NCBI GenBank assembly: GCA_900114405.1
Contig: FOSY01000003.1
Span: 248,001-312,000, forward strand
Source: Lachnospiraceae bacterium KH1T2
GTDB lineage: Bacteria > Bacillota > Clostridia > Lachnospirales > Lachnospiraceae
Direction of reading: 5' to 3'
Length of the DNA: 64,000 nucleotides
How positions within the stretch are numbered: position 1 is the stretch's first letter; each line of letters starts with the position of its first letter. Of the stretch, positions 33,927-42,822 are shown one piece after another. A model generated the notes under the pieces. That model saw nothing but the letters and a program-made list of their open reading frames with translations, did not search any database and was not told the DNA's origin. The position numbers and the translations under genes were made by a program.

Positions 33927-35128
33927 AAGAGTTAGATGTAACATATATTTATTATCCGGCGATAATGCTGGTTTATGCGGCTACACTTATATCATTGGAC
34001 ATTGTGCATCCGGGCATGGTCTCAGCGTGGCTTTTGCTGCTTACGACAGCGGCACTTGCCGTCGGAGGCAGATTCGCCTGCCTTAAGGAAAAGCGAACAA
34101 TGGACATCATCATGGCGGCGTGGCTGATCTATAATGTGCTTTCCGGCATATGGACAGTTAAGTTCGGCATACCGCTTTCAGTCTATGCAGGAGAGTTTTT
34201 TACCACGGCTCTGCCTATGATTTTTTATTTTTCAGGCAGAAGTGCATCGGCTGATGATAAAGCAAGATTTTACAGATTTTTTGTCTATGCCGTGACGTTT
34301 ATAGGGCTTTTGGGGCTTCTGCTCTACATTACCGCACCTGATTTCTACATCAAGTATCTCTATCAGCTTGGATATATCTCAAAGGCGGATGTTTCGACTA
34401 TGCGTGTCAGGATGTTTTCGGTGATAGGCTCAACTCTTACCGGCTACCTTTCTGTGGCAGCGATGCTGGGAAGTGCGTACTTTATAATTCAGTCAAATGG
34501 CAAAAAGTTTAAGCTTCTTTTCTTCCTTGACTGCTTCCTTGCGTTTATGAGCAATCAGCGTGCGTCTATGGTAGTTGCACTTATAGTATTGCTCTACATG
34601 AACTATCTTATCTTCTTTACCTTTAAGATGCTTCCGATGAAGCTCTTTAAGATCGAAGCGGGGATTTTTGCCGCCGGTTTCGTAGGACTCCTTGTGGTAT
34701 TTCATGGAGCATTTATGAAGGTATACTACAGACTTGTATCGCTTCCGGGGGCTGTGGGACAGCGTTCTGACCAGTGGGTAGGAGCGGCTAATAACATGGC
34801 AAATAAGTGGCTTGGAAATGGACTTGGTGCGAATGGTCACCGTGCAAACGGCTTTACGGAGCATATGATAGCTGATGGCGGAATTGCCAAGCTTTACTGC
34901 GAAATGGGTATCATAGGAACTGCTCTTTTTGTATTTTTACTTTTGCTTGCTTTGAAGAAAGGCTTTAAGAATCTTCACGAGTGCGCACCGGAGATAGGGA
35001 TCATTGTGATCACGCTTCTTACGGCTATCGGCTCAAATGTCATGTCGTTTGCGCTCTCTGTACCGGTCTTCTACTATGCTATCGGCTCTATCGCCGGTGC
35101 TGCAGCCAGATCGGAGGGGGATTCATGA
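33914..35128 (+). CDS. O-antigen ligase/polymerase-like membrane protein (Wzy-type)
   Basis: The 404-residue protein has about ten to twelve membrane helices and the O-antigen ligase/Wzy pattern: a central NQRASM motif, a large loop (about 265-310, GQRSDQWVGAANNMANKWLGNGLGANGH) and a final set of helices. It probably polymerises the repeat units outside the membrane. It is the only polymerase candidate in the operon. It overlaps the upstream gene by 13 bases and the downstream gene by 4. Confidence 0.78.
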   Translation: MQRLKELDVTYIYYPAIMLVYAATLISLDIVHPGMVSAWLLLLTTAALAVGGRFACLKEKRTMDIIMAAWLIYNVLSGIWTVKFGIPLSVYAGEFFTTALPMIFYFSGRSASADDKARFYRFFVYAVTFIGLLGLLLYITAPDFYIKYLYQLGYISKADVSTMRVRMFSVIGSTLTGYLSVAAMLGSAYFIIQSNGKKFKLLFFLDCFLAFMSNQRASMVVALIVLLYMNYLIFFTFKMLPMKLFKIEAGIFAAGFVGLLVVFHGAFMKVYYRLVSLPGAVGQRSDQWVGAANNMANKWLGNGLGANGHRANGFTEHMIADGGIAKLYCEMGIIGTALFVFLLLLALKKGFKNLHECAPEIGIIVITLLTAIGSNVMSFALSVPVFYYAIGSIAGAAARSEGDS

Positions 35129-36201
35129 GAGTCATAGCACTTTACCTTCCGCAGTATCACTCATTCCCCGAAAATGATAAATGGTGGGGAAAGGGTTATA
35201 CGGAATGGACAGCTGTAAAGCGTGCGAAGCCGCTTTTCAAAGGGCATGAGCAGCCGCAGGTACCGCTGGACGGCTACTATGATCTCGTAAAGGAAGGCGT
35301 TGAAACCTGGACACGTCAGGCAGAGCTTGCCAAGAAGTATGGAGTTTATGGCTTTGCGATATATCAATATTGGTTTACGGGGCATCAGCTCATGGAGAGA
35401 CCGATGGAGATACTGCTGGAGCATCCGGAGATAGACCTTAAGTACTGCATAGCATGGGCAAACGAAACATGGACGAGGACATGGTATGGACTTCAGGAAA
35501 ATGTGCTCATGAAGCAGGAATATGGAGATGAAGAGGCATGGGAGAAGCATTTCAGCTATTGCCTTAAATTTTTCAAAGACCCAAGGTACATAAAGGTTGA
35601 TAATAAGCCTGTATTTAATATCTACCGCACGCATGATATAGAGAAGCTTGAAGAAATGCTCACTTTCTTTAATCGAAGAGCCAAAGAGGAAGGGTTCGAA
35701 GGAGTATTTTTTGTAGGTGGAAACACCGCGCAGCAGAATGAGAGCAGAAGAGAGCTGCTTGACGCGTGGTATGACTTCGAGCCGGGGCGCACGCTTAAGC
35801 ATAATTTCAGCAGAGTTTATAAAGCTCGTTATAACTTAGGGACAGCTTTCAGGCATGGGCTCAATGCAATTCTTAAAAACAAGATACTTGAAAGACGCAT
35901 TCCTATACGTTGGATCACTGATAATATCGCTTCGAGAGATTATGAGGAAAATGAGTTTCCGGGAATCATCGCCGAGTGGGACAATACGCCAAGGCGTGAT
36001 TATAAAGGGCTTGTCTACACAGGAGCGTCGCCGGAGATATTTGAAAAGACGCTTAGGGCGCTTAAGTCAAAGGTAGAGGGCAGAAAGAATGACTTCGTCT
36101 ACCTCAACGCATGGAATGAATGGGGCGAAGGCGCGATGGTAGAGCCTACTGTAACTAAGAGATACTCGTATCTTGAAGTAATCAGACGGGTAAATAGCTG
36201 A
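35125..36201 (+). CDS. WbsX-like (GH99-like domain) glycan enzyme
   Basis: The 358-residue cytoplasmic protein starts RVIALYLPQYHSFPENDKWWGKGYTEW and contains YGVYGFAIYQYWFTG and CIAWANETWTRTW, the signature of the WbsX family found in capsule and O-antigen clusters. The C-terminal part has FVYLNAWNEWGEGAMVEP. It is labelled a glycosyltransferase in such clusters but has a GH99-like fold. ATG 35125 follows GGAGGGGG and overlaps the previous stop. It is the last gene of the polysaccharide set. Confidence 0.85.
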   Translation: MRVIALYLPQYHSFPENDKWWGKGYTEWTAVKRAKPLFKGHEQPQVPLDGYYDLVKEGVETWTRQAELAKKYGVYGFAIYQYWFTGHQLMERPMEILLEHPEIDLKYCIAWANETWTRTWYGLQENVLMKQEYGDEEAWEKHFSYCLKFFKDPRYIKVDNKPVFNIYRTHDIEKLEEMLTFFNRRAKEEGFEGVFFVGGNTAQQNESRRELLDAWYDFEPGRTLKHNFSRVYKARYNLGTAFRHGLNAILKNKILERRIPIRWITDNIASRDYEENEFPGIIAEWDNTPRRDYKGLVYTGASPEIFEKTLRALKSKVEGRKNDFVYLNAWNEWGEGAMVEPTVTKRYSYLEVIRRVNS

Positions 36202-36236
36202 GTTTACATAAAATGTATTTTGAGAAAGGAGCTGCA

Positions 36237-36476
36237 ATGAAAAGTACACTTATCAAAGACACAACTGTAGCTGAGAGAATCGCTCTCATCAAGGAGTGGG
36301 AAGAAGCAGATGCTTGTGAAAGCTGTGGTATAGACCTTATGGACTACTTTAAGGACTACATCGATGGCAAGAAAGAAATAAGCCAGATAAACATGGAATA
36401 TAATGCCAAGTATCAGGCGGAAGTACCTGAGGATGATGGCCCGGGACGTCAGGGCTGCGGCATGGGAAGACGTTGA
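36237..36476 (+). CDS. Small Cys-containing protein paired with a CobW-like GTPase
   Basis: The 79-residue product (MKSTLIKDTTVAERIALIKEWEEADACESCGIDLMDYF...) has a CxxC pair in ACESCG (about residues 29-32) and a glycine-rich C-terminal end with one Cys (PGRQGCGMGRR). I do not recognise the family. AAAGGAG sits 5 bases before the ATG. It is only 3 bases from the GTPase gene, so the two are surely co-translated. A metal- or thiol-related role is a guess from the cysteines and the neighbour. Confidence 0.75.
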   Translation: MKSTLIKDTTVAERIALIKEWEEADACESCGIDLMDYFKDYIDGKKEISQINMEYNAKYQAEVPEDDGPGRQGCGMGRR

Positions 36477-36479
36477 CAT

Positions 36480-37412
36480 ATGAAAAAAATCGATCTCATA
36501 ACAGGATTTTTAGGAGCCGGAAAGACTTCTTTTATCAGGAAATATGCCGAATATCTCATTAGTCAGGGGCAGAAGATATGTATCCTCGAAAATGATTTCG
36601 GTGCGATAAATATAGACAGAGTGCTCTTGAAGGAGCTTGAAGAAAAGGGCTGTGACATTGAGATGGTCATTGGCGGTGATGGATATGAGGCGCACAGGCG
36701 GCGCTTCAAGACCAAACTCATCGCGATGGGCATGAAGGACTATGACAGGATTCTCATAGAGCCTTCAGGAGTTTTCGATGCGGATGAATTTTTCGATGTG
36801 CTGTACGAAGAGCCGCTGGATCAGTGGTACAGCATCGGAAGTGTCATTACCATTGTGGATGCCGGGCTTGATGAAAATCTTTCGCATCAGTCGGAGTATA
36901 TGCTTGCAAGTCAGGCAGCGGATGCGGGGATAATAGTTTTCAGCAAGTCAGAGGGAAAATCTGCTGAGGATATCCGGAAAGTGCTGAGTCATGTTAATTC
37001 TTCGCTTGCAAGATTTAACTGCAAGAGAGAGATCAAAGAGCGGAATACTCTGGCGAAGCCTTGGAGCGAGCTTGATGAGGCAGATTTTAGAAAGATAATC
37101 CGCGCGGAATATGTACACTCTGATATGATGAAGCTCCCACTCGACAGGCAGAATGAGTATAGCTCTGTATTTTACTTTGATATAGAAATACCGCAAAGTG
37201 AGATAGAGGGCAGGGTAAGAAGTGTACTCATGTCGGCTGAGTGCGGAAATGTCATAAGAGTTAAGGGCTTTGTAAAGACTGCGGATGGTTTTATAGAAGT
37301 GAATGCAGACAGGCATGAGATCAAAACTGCATCGGTAAATACTGAGCGCGCATGCCTTATAATCATCGGCGAGAAGCTTGTACAGAGTGAGATTGACAAA
37401 CTCATAAAATGA
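36480..37412 (+). CDS. CobW/COG0523-like GTPase lacking the CxCC motif
   Basis: The 310-residue protein has Walker A GFLGAGKT (residues 9-16), a Walker B-like ILIEPSG (about 97-103) and the general CobW layout with a C-terminal domain. Members of COG0523 insert metals (Zn, Co, Ni) using a conserved CxCC between these motifs. Here that stretch reads IGGDGYEAHRRR and has no cysteine. The G4 specificity motif is also unclear. Together with the adjacent Cys protein this may be a specialised pair. Confidence 0.82.
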   Translation: MKKIDLITGFLGAGKTSFIRKYAEYLISQGQKICILENDFGAINIDRVLLKELEEKGCDIEMVIGGDGYEAHRRRFKTKLIAMGMKDYDRILIEPSGVFDADEFFDVLYEEPLDQWYSIGSVITIVDAGLDENLSHQSEYMLASQAADAGIIVFSKSEGKSAEDIRKVLSHVNSSLARFNCKREIKERNTLAKPWSELDEADFRKIIRAEYVHSDMMKLPLDRQNEYSSVFYFDIEIPQSEIEGRVRSVLMSAECGNVIRVKGFVKTADGFIEVNADRHEIKTASVNTERACLIIIGEKLVQSEIDKLIK

Positions 37413-37621
37413 ATGAGTAGAGAAAATCAAAGATTGCAAGTGAAAATTTGGGCAATGTGACAAGTTTGCTATAACTGTAATTTTTGAATAGTCGTGATAT
37501 TATATAAAAAATAACGATATGAAACGTTATAAATGAATAAATCAGAAATATTAAACTAATTTTAGTGTATTTTTGCGTAGTTTAGTGCAAAAAGGTATAT
37601 CATAACAAGCATAAACGCACA

Positions 37622-37782
37622 TTTGCTGCGAGTGCTGTCAAACCTGACAGCAAAAATCTATAGATTTTTGCAGCAAAGCTTCAAAAATCCCGCAAACAAG
37701 CCATTTAAATGCAGCTGCGCTGCGGGCTTGTTTGCCGCTTGTTTTTTGCTTTCAGACGGAACCCGCAGTAAATGCGTGTTCC
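37622..37782. repeat. Multibranched inverted-repeat block, 161 bases
   Basis: The outer stem TTTGCTGC (37622-37629)/GCAGCAAA (37670-37677) encloses TGCTGTCA/TGACAGCA (37633-37652) and AAAATCTA/TAGATTTT (37653-37668), a three-way junction. A second unit has GCAAACAAGCC (37692-37702)/GGCTTGTTTGC (37725-37735) around the palindromes CATTTAAATG and GCAGCTGC. A third hairpin, GGAAC-CGCA/TGCG-GTTCC, lies at 37758-37782. No coding or terminator function is evident. Confidence 0.7.
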
Positions 37783-37906
37783 TGTAATTTACGTACAAGA
37801 ATTCATATTTAAGTTAATTATACGGCTGAAATATCAGCTGTATAGAACATATAAATTAAAGATTTCAGAGCGTGAAACGTTATATAAGGCTTCTCTAAAA
37901 AATAAT

Positions 37907-37934
37907 TTGCGAAGTTTTTTATATTTGATATACT
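37907..37934 (+). promoter_or_regulatory. thrS promoter
   Basis: TTGCGA (37907-37912), a 16-base spacer and TATACT (37929-37934), 36 bases before the start codon. Confidence 0.65.
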
Positions 37935-37969
37935 AACTCTGAAACTTGGGCATCAGAAAGGACAACAAA

Positions 37970-39748
37970 ATGAAGGAAGAGTTTTTAGACCGCTATCGCC
38001 ATTCACTGGCACACATTCTTGCAAAAGCTGTGATCGAGATTTTTGGTAAAGAGAATGTTCAGTATTCAATCGGACCTCAGATCGATGATGGATGCTATTA
38101 TGATTTCGTACTTCCAAGAGCTATCACGGAAGATGATTATAAAACTATCGAAGATAAGATGAATGAGATAATCAAGAGAAGAGAGGACTGGACTGTTAAA
38201 GAAGTTTCCAGAGCTGAAGCTCTTGATATCTTCAAAGATCAGAAATTCAAGACAGAGCTTATTAATGACCTTCCTGAAGATGAGAAGCTTACTATCTATT
38301 ATACAGGTAATGATTACGTTGACCTTTGCCGTGGACCTCATGTTGAAAATTCAGCAGATCTCTTTGGCGCTGCATTCAAGGTTAAGTCTGCTTCAGCTTC
38401 TTATTGGAGAGGTGATGAGAAGAGAGACCACATGCAGAGAATCTATCTCTATGCATTCCCTGATAAGGCAGCACTCAAGGCTCATCTGAATCTCATTAAA
38501 GAGGCACAGGAGAGAGACCATAAGAAGCTCGGACCTGATCTTCAGCTCTTTATGTTCAACGAGACAGCACCTGGTATGCCATATTGGCTTCCAAGAGGCT
38601 GGAAGATGTACAACGTACTTCTCAACTTCTGGAGAGAGATTCACGACCTTCATGATTATCAGGAGATTTCAGCACCTGTTATCAATAATAAGAAGCTTTG
38701 GCTCATCTCTGGTCACTGGGCACATTATGTAAACAATATGTTTATCGTTCCCGGTACTGACTGGGATATCGAAGCACCTGATACAATGGCGGCTAAACCT
38801 ATGAACTGCCCGAATGCTATGATGACATTCAAGAGCAGACTTCGTTCATACAAGGATCTTCCGATCCGTTATTCTGAAACTGATGTAATTCACAGAAAGG
38901 AAAGATCCGGTGCACTTAATGGACTTTTCCGTGTACAGGAGTTCCGTCAGGATGATGACCATACATTTGTAATGGAGTCTCAGATTGAAGATGAGATCCG
39001 TGATGTAATGGAGATCGCAGATCAGATCTATTCAACATTTGGTCTTACATACAGAGCAGAGCTTTCTACACGTCCGGATGATTTCATGGGCGATATCGAG
39101 ACATGGAACCATGCAGAAGCAGCTCTTAAGAATATCCTTACAAAGAAATATGGAGAAGGCGGTTACGAGATCAACGAAGGCGACGGCGCATTCTACGGTC
39201 CTAAGATCGACCTTCAGATGAAGGATGCCCTCGGACGTGAGTGGCAGGTTGGTACTATCCAGCTTGACTTCCAGCTTCCGCACAACTTCGGACTTACATA
39301 CACAGGTCCTGATGGTGTGCCTACTGAGCCGGTTGTTATCCATCGTGCTATTTTCGGTTCTTTCGAGAGATTCATCGGAATCCTTATCGAGAACTTCAAG
39401 GGAGCTTTCCCATTCTGGCTCTCACCGGTACAGGTAGGTATCGTACCGATCCGTACAGAGCACAACGAGTATGCCCGTAAGGTGGCAGGTATTCTTGCAA
39501 AGAATCATATCCGTTATGAGGTAGATTACTCTGACAAGAATATGAAAGAAAAAATTAAGGAATATAAGCTTTTCAAGGACCCATATATCATCGTTCTCGG
39601 TGATCAGGAAGCAGAGCAGGAGACTGTTTCTATCAACTTACGTGGAGGAAACAGAAAGCTCCAGAATGTTCCGCTTGATAAATTCATCGAGATGTGCAAT
39701 CGCATGAATGAAGAACACAGCCTTGAACTTATAGATTCATTGGACTGA
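37970..39748 (+). CDS. thrS: Threonyl-tRNA synthetase lacking the TGS domain
   Basis: The 592-residue protein charges tRNA-Thr. It has the editing domain motif H11-x3-H15 (RHSLAHILA) with C120 and H124 in CRGPH, then the class II core (KPMNCPNAMM, RYSETDVIHRKERSGALNGLFRVQEFRQDDDHTF) and the anticodon domain. These editing residues correspond to H73/H77 and C182/H186 of the E. coli enzyme, so about 62 N-terminal residues, the TGS domain, are absent. AAAGGA and the ATG at 37970 set the start; no upstream frame restores a TGS domain. No T-box precedes it. Confidence 0.93.
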   Translation: MKEEFLDRYRHSLAHILAKAVIEIFGKENVQYSIGPQIDDGCYYDFVLPRAITEDDYKTIEDKMNEIIKRREDWTVKEVSRAEALDIFKDQKFKTELINDLPEDEKLTIYYTGNDYVDLCRGPHVENSADLFGAAFKVKSASASYWRGDEKRDHMQRIYLYAFPDKAALKAHLNLIKEAQERDHKKLGPDLQLFMFNETAPGMPYWLPRGWKMYNVLLNFWREIHDLHDYQEISAPVINNKKLWLISGHWAHYVNNMFIVPGTDWDIEAPDTMAAKPMNCPNAMMTFKSRLRSYKDLPIRYSETDVIHRKERSGALNGLFRVQEFRQDDDHTFVMESQIEDEIRDVMEIADQIYSTFGLTYRAELSTRPDDFMGDIETWNHAEAALKNILTKKYGEGGYEINEGDGAFYGPKIDLQMKDALGREWQVGTIQLDFQLPHNFGLTYTGPDGVPTEPVVIHRAIFGSFERFIGILIENFKGAFPFWLSPVQVGIVPIRTEHNEYARKVAGILAKNHIRYEVDYSDKNMKEKIKEYKLFKDPYIIVLGDQEAEQETVSINLRGGNRKLQNVPLDKFIEMCNRMNEEHSLELIDSLD

Positions 39749-39758
39749 GAGGAATTAA

Positions 39759-41405
39759 ATGGAAGTAAAGAAAAGACCTGTATATGTGGTAGGTCATAAA
39801 AATCCCGATACAGATTCTATATGTGCAGCTATCGCATATGCAAGACTTAAGAAGATCCTGACCGGTGAGGACTACGAGCCGGCAAGAGCAGGACATCTTA
39901 ATGAGGAGACAACATTTGTACTTAAGGAATTCGGTGTTAACCCGCCGACATTCCTTAGGGATGTACGTACGCAGGTACGTGACATGGAAATTCGTGAGAT
40001 CAAAGGACTTTCCAAGAATTCATCACTCAAGACAGCATGGCAGGCAATGAAGGACAATAATGTCGTAACACTTCCTGTTACTGTTGATGACAGACTTATC
40101 GGAGTTATCTCAATGGGTGATATTGTTGGATCGTACATGGATATCTACGATTCCAATATCCTTTCACTGGCACGCACAAGTTATCACAATATTGTTGAGG
40201 CATTAGATGGTGAAATGCTCATAGGTGATATTGCTTCTTCTGCTGATAAGGGAAAGGTGGTCATCGCTGCAGGTAATCCTGAGATGATGGAAGAGCTCAT
40301 AAAGGAAGGCGATGTTGTAATCCTCGGAAACCGTTACGAAATGCAGCTCTGTGCTATCGAAATGGGTGCAAGCTGTCTTATAGTTTGTGAGGGAGCTGAC
40401 GTTACAAAGACCATCGCAAGGCAGGCAGAGGAGCATAACTGTAAGATCATCAGCACACCGCATGATACATTTACAGTTGCCAGACTCATCAATCAGAGTC
40501 TTCCGATCTCATACTTCATGAAAGACAGCGATCTGGTGACATTCCAGATGGATGATTATATCGAAGACATCAAGCAGGTAATGGCTCAGGTACATCACCG
40601 CTATTTCCCTGTTCTTGATGAAAATGATAATTATGTAGGTATGATTTCACGCCGAAATTTCCTCGGTGCGAAAAAGAAGAAGATCATCCTCGTTGACCAT
40701 AACGAGAGAAGTCAGGCAGTTAATGGTATCGAAGAAGCAGAGCTTCTTGAGATCATTGACCACCACAGACTTGGTTCGGTTGAGACTGTAGCTCCGGTTT
40801 ACTTCAGAAATCAGCCGCTTGGAAGTACAGCTACTATCGTTTACATAATGTATTGCGAAAATGCTATCGAGATCGATAAGCAGACAGCAGGACTTCTTTG
40901 TTCGGCAATCCTTTCCGATACACTTTTGTACAGGTCACCAACATGTACAGCAGTAGACCGTGAAGCAGGAAGAGCACTTGCTATCATCGCAGGTATTGAT
41001 GAAGAGAAGTTTGCCCGCGCAATGTTCCGCGCAGGAAGCAACCTTGCATCAAAGACACCTGACGAGATCATTCACATGGATTTCAAGAAGTTCTCTATCA
41101 ATGATAAGACTGTTGGAATCGGTCAGGTCAATGCGATGGGTGCAGAAGAGCTTCAGGAGATCAAAACAAGGATTCAGCCTGAGTTTGATAAGGAGCTTGA
41201 GAAAGGCTTCGACATGGTATTCTTCATGCTTACGAATATCCTTACAGAATCATCTGAGGTAATGTGCGTGGGAGAAAGCTCATCAAATGTGATCGAGAAT
41301 GCTTTCCACGTAACAGCAAGACAGGATGGAACAGCAATTCTTGAAGGTGTAGTATCCAGAAAGAAGCAGCTTCTTCCTGCAATTGTTGAATCAGTACAGC
41401 AGTAA
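39759..41405 (+). CDS. Manganese-dependent inorganic pyrophosphatase with CBS and DRTGG domains
   Basis: The 548-residue family II pyrophosphatase has VVGHKNPDTDSICAAIAYA (about residues 8-26), a regulatory insert with two CBS halves (about 70-130 and 245-300) around a DRTGG domain, the DHH motif in LEIIDHHRLGSVET (about 330-343) and a DHHA2 C-terminal domain. It hydrolyses PPi to phosphate. CBS-DRTGG forms in Clostridia are known to be regulated by adenine nucleotides. It starts 10 bases after thrS and is probably co-transcribed, which fits removal of PPi made by aminoacylation. Confidence 0.92.
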   Translation: MEVKKRPVYVVGHKNPDTDSICAAIAYARLKKILTGEDYEPARAGHLNEETTFVLKEFGVNPPTFLRDVRTQVRDMEIREIKGLSKNSSLKTAWQAMKDNNVVTLPVTVDDRLIGVISMGDIVGSYMDIYDSNILSLARTSYHNIVEALDGEMLIGDIASSADKGKVVIAAGNPEMMEELIKEGDVVILGNRYEMQLCAIEMGASCLIVCEGADVTKTIARQAEEHNCKIISTPHDTFTVARLINQSLPISYFMKDSDLVTFQMDDYIEDIKQVMAQVHHRYFPVLDENDNYVGMISRRNFLGAKKKKIILVDHNERSQAVNGIEEAELLEIIDHHRLGSVETVAPVYFRNQPLGSTATIVYIMYCENAIEIDKQTAGLLCSAILSDTLLYRSPTCTAVDREAGRALAIIAGIDEEKFARAMFRAGSNLASKTPDEIIHMDFKKFSINDKTVGIGQVNAMGAEELQEIKTRIQPEFDKELEKGFDMVFFMLTNILTESSEVMCVGESSSNVIENAFHVTARQDGTAILEGVVSRKKQLLPAIVESVQQ

Positions 41406-41409
41406 TAAA

Positions 41410-41439
41410 AAGACGGGATCATTAAGTTGACCCCGTCTT
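41410..41439. terminator. Bidirectional terminator between the pyrophosphatase and CapA-like genes
   Basis: AAGACGGG (41410-41417) pairs with CCCGTCTT (41432-41439), with an A-tract on the left and a short AT-rich tail on the right. Confidence 0.8.
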
Positions 41440-41447
41440 AATTATTA

Positions 41448-42638
41448 TCATTTCTTAGTTACAAACCCGTTTTCGTCTATATTTACGTTCCAGGCTGAGT
41501 TTTCACGCATATCAGAAAGGATTCGTTCGTAATCCTGAGTTGTTCCCTTTTTCATTTCTTCAGTTTTGCAGTCGTGCTGACGGCATGGGATAAACTGAAG
41601 AGATTCGACAGCGTTTTTGTTGATCTTTACTTCCACAAGGCAGTTATCAAGATTCTTTGAGTTAAACCAGAAATTGCCGAGACTATAGAAAACAGGCACG
41701 TCATCGACATATTCGATTCCCTGCAGAACGTGTGGATGAGCACCGATTATAAGGTCTGCGCCTGCATCGGCATAAGCCTTTGCGAGCTCTTTCTGCGAAG
41801 CTTCGTACTCAGTGACATTTTCAGAACCCCAATGTACAAAAACTATACATACATCACTTTTTGACTTTGCCTCGCTTATCACGCTTACGAACTTCTGCGG
41901 ATCAAGTGTCCTTAAAACGCCCGGAGTTGTTTCTGTAGCTTCGACAGTATCCGGAGGAAGGCTTCTTTCAATCTGTGTAGCGGCTACTATCGCTACGGTG
42001 TTTCCATTTATGTTGAAATATTGCGGAGTCATGGCTTCTGCAATATTCCTTCCGGCGCCTACGTATTTAACATTATAGGAAGTAAGTGTGTCGAATGTGT
42101 CTAAAAGAGCGTCGCTTCCGTAGTCATAAGCATGGTTATTTGCCAAAGATACGATGTCTACGCCGAGTTCATTGAGAAATTCAGCGGTTTCCGGGTTTGC
42201 GCGGAAGGTGAACTTCTTATTGGCAAGCGGCGTTCCACGGTTTGAATATGGGAACTCATTGTTTATCATGCAGATATCAGCATTTCTCATGCGCTCGACA
42301 AGAGACGAGTCGATGCAGTCAAGGATGCCGTTTGAGCGGGAACGGAGCGCGATCATATTTGTGTAGCGATCGTCAAAGTCCATATCTCCGCAGAAGGTAA
42401 GAGTTATTTCTCCTCCTTCTTCCTCAATTGTTGTGGGGGCCGCCTCGGAAGCAGTGGTTTCTTCGGAACTTGTGTCGGCTGTAGTACCGATAACTATCGC
42501 ATCGTCGTCAGATTTGGCTTCTGCGGCTTCCCAAGTGACATTGACTATACTGCTTTGGCTGCTGTCATCCTTATGCGATGAAGCACATGCAGTGAGTGCA
42601 ATGGCAATCACGGGTAATAAAATTAAACTCCTTTTCAT
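41448..42638 (-). CDS. CapA family lipoprotein (metallophosphatase-like fold)
   Basis: The 396-residue protein starts with a lipoprotein signal (ILLPVIAIALTACAS; lipidated Cys near residue 17), then a Ser/Thr/Glu-rich linker (about 20-70) and the PGA_cap domain: FCGDMDFDDRY, MINNEFPYSNRG, VSLANNHAYDYG, FVHWGSENV, IIGAHPHVLQGIEY and YSLGNFWF. CapA proteins belong to poly-gamma-glutamate or capsule systems, but many stand alone, as here, with no capB/capC. GGAGGTC precedes the ATG at 42638. The open frame continues upstream to 43073, but that part runs into the divergent subtilase gene. Confidence 0.88.
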   Translation of the reverse strand: MKRSLILLPVIAIALTACASSHKDDSSQSSIVNVTWEAAEAKSDDDAIVIGTTADTSSEETTASEAAPTTIEEEGGEITLTFCGDMDFDDRYTNMIALRSRSNGILDCIDSSLVERMRNADICMINNEFPYSNRGTPLANKKFTFRANPETAEFLNELGVDIVSLANNHAYDYGSDALLDTFDTLTSYNVKYVGAGRNIAEAMTPQYFNINGNTVAIVAATQIERSLPPDTVEATETTPGVLRTLDPQKFVSVISEAKSKSDVCIVFVHWGSENVTEYEASQKELAKAYADAGADLIIGAHPHVLQGIEYVDDVPVFYSLGNFWFNSKNLDNCLVEVKINKNAVESLQFIPCRQHDCKTEEMKKGTTQDYERILSDMRENSAWNVNIDENGFVTKK

Positions 42639-42658
42639 TAAGACCTCCATAATTTTGA

Positions 42659-42776
42659 TGTATACGAAAAAGAACCCATTTTGAAGATTAAAACAGCTAT
42701 ACTTAAAGTGGGTAAAGTGTATACGAATGTATAAAAAAGAATACAATGAAATGCGCCAAAGCACTAATGTATTCGT
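42659..42776. promoter_or_regulatory. Repeated TGTATACGAA boxes between capA-like and subtilase genes
   Basis: TGTATACGAA occurs at 42659-42668 and 42718-42727, exactly 59 bases apart, and a near copy, TGTATTCG, at 42769-42776. They lie in the divergent promoter region of a lipoprotein gene and a secreted protease gene and may bind a shared regulator. Confidence 0.4.
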
Positions 42777-42822
42777 TTTTAAACACAATTTGATTATAAC
42801 GCAGTGAGAAGGTATATAAAAG

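Larger units (their letters stand above)
37413..37969. other. 557-base intergenic region before thrS
   Basis: No gene is supported. The first 200 bases are AT-rich. A highly structured block occupies 37622-37782. A GCTGA/TCAGC hairpin lies near 37822-37842, and the thrS promoter is at 37907-37934. No T-box specifier, AGGGTGG motif or antiterminator was found. Confidence 0.6.

Noticed and set aside
37413..37969. T-box leader for thrS
   Set aside because: No specifier loop, AGGGTGG-type antiterminator sequence or terminator was found; the hairpins lie mostly upstream of the promoter.
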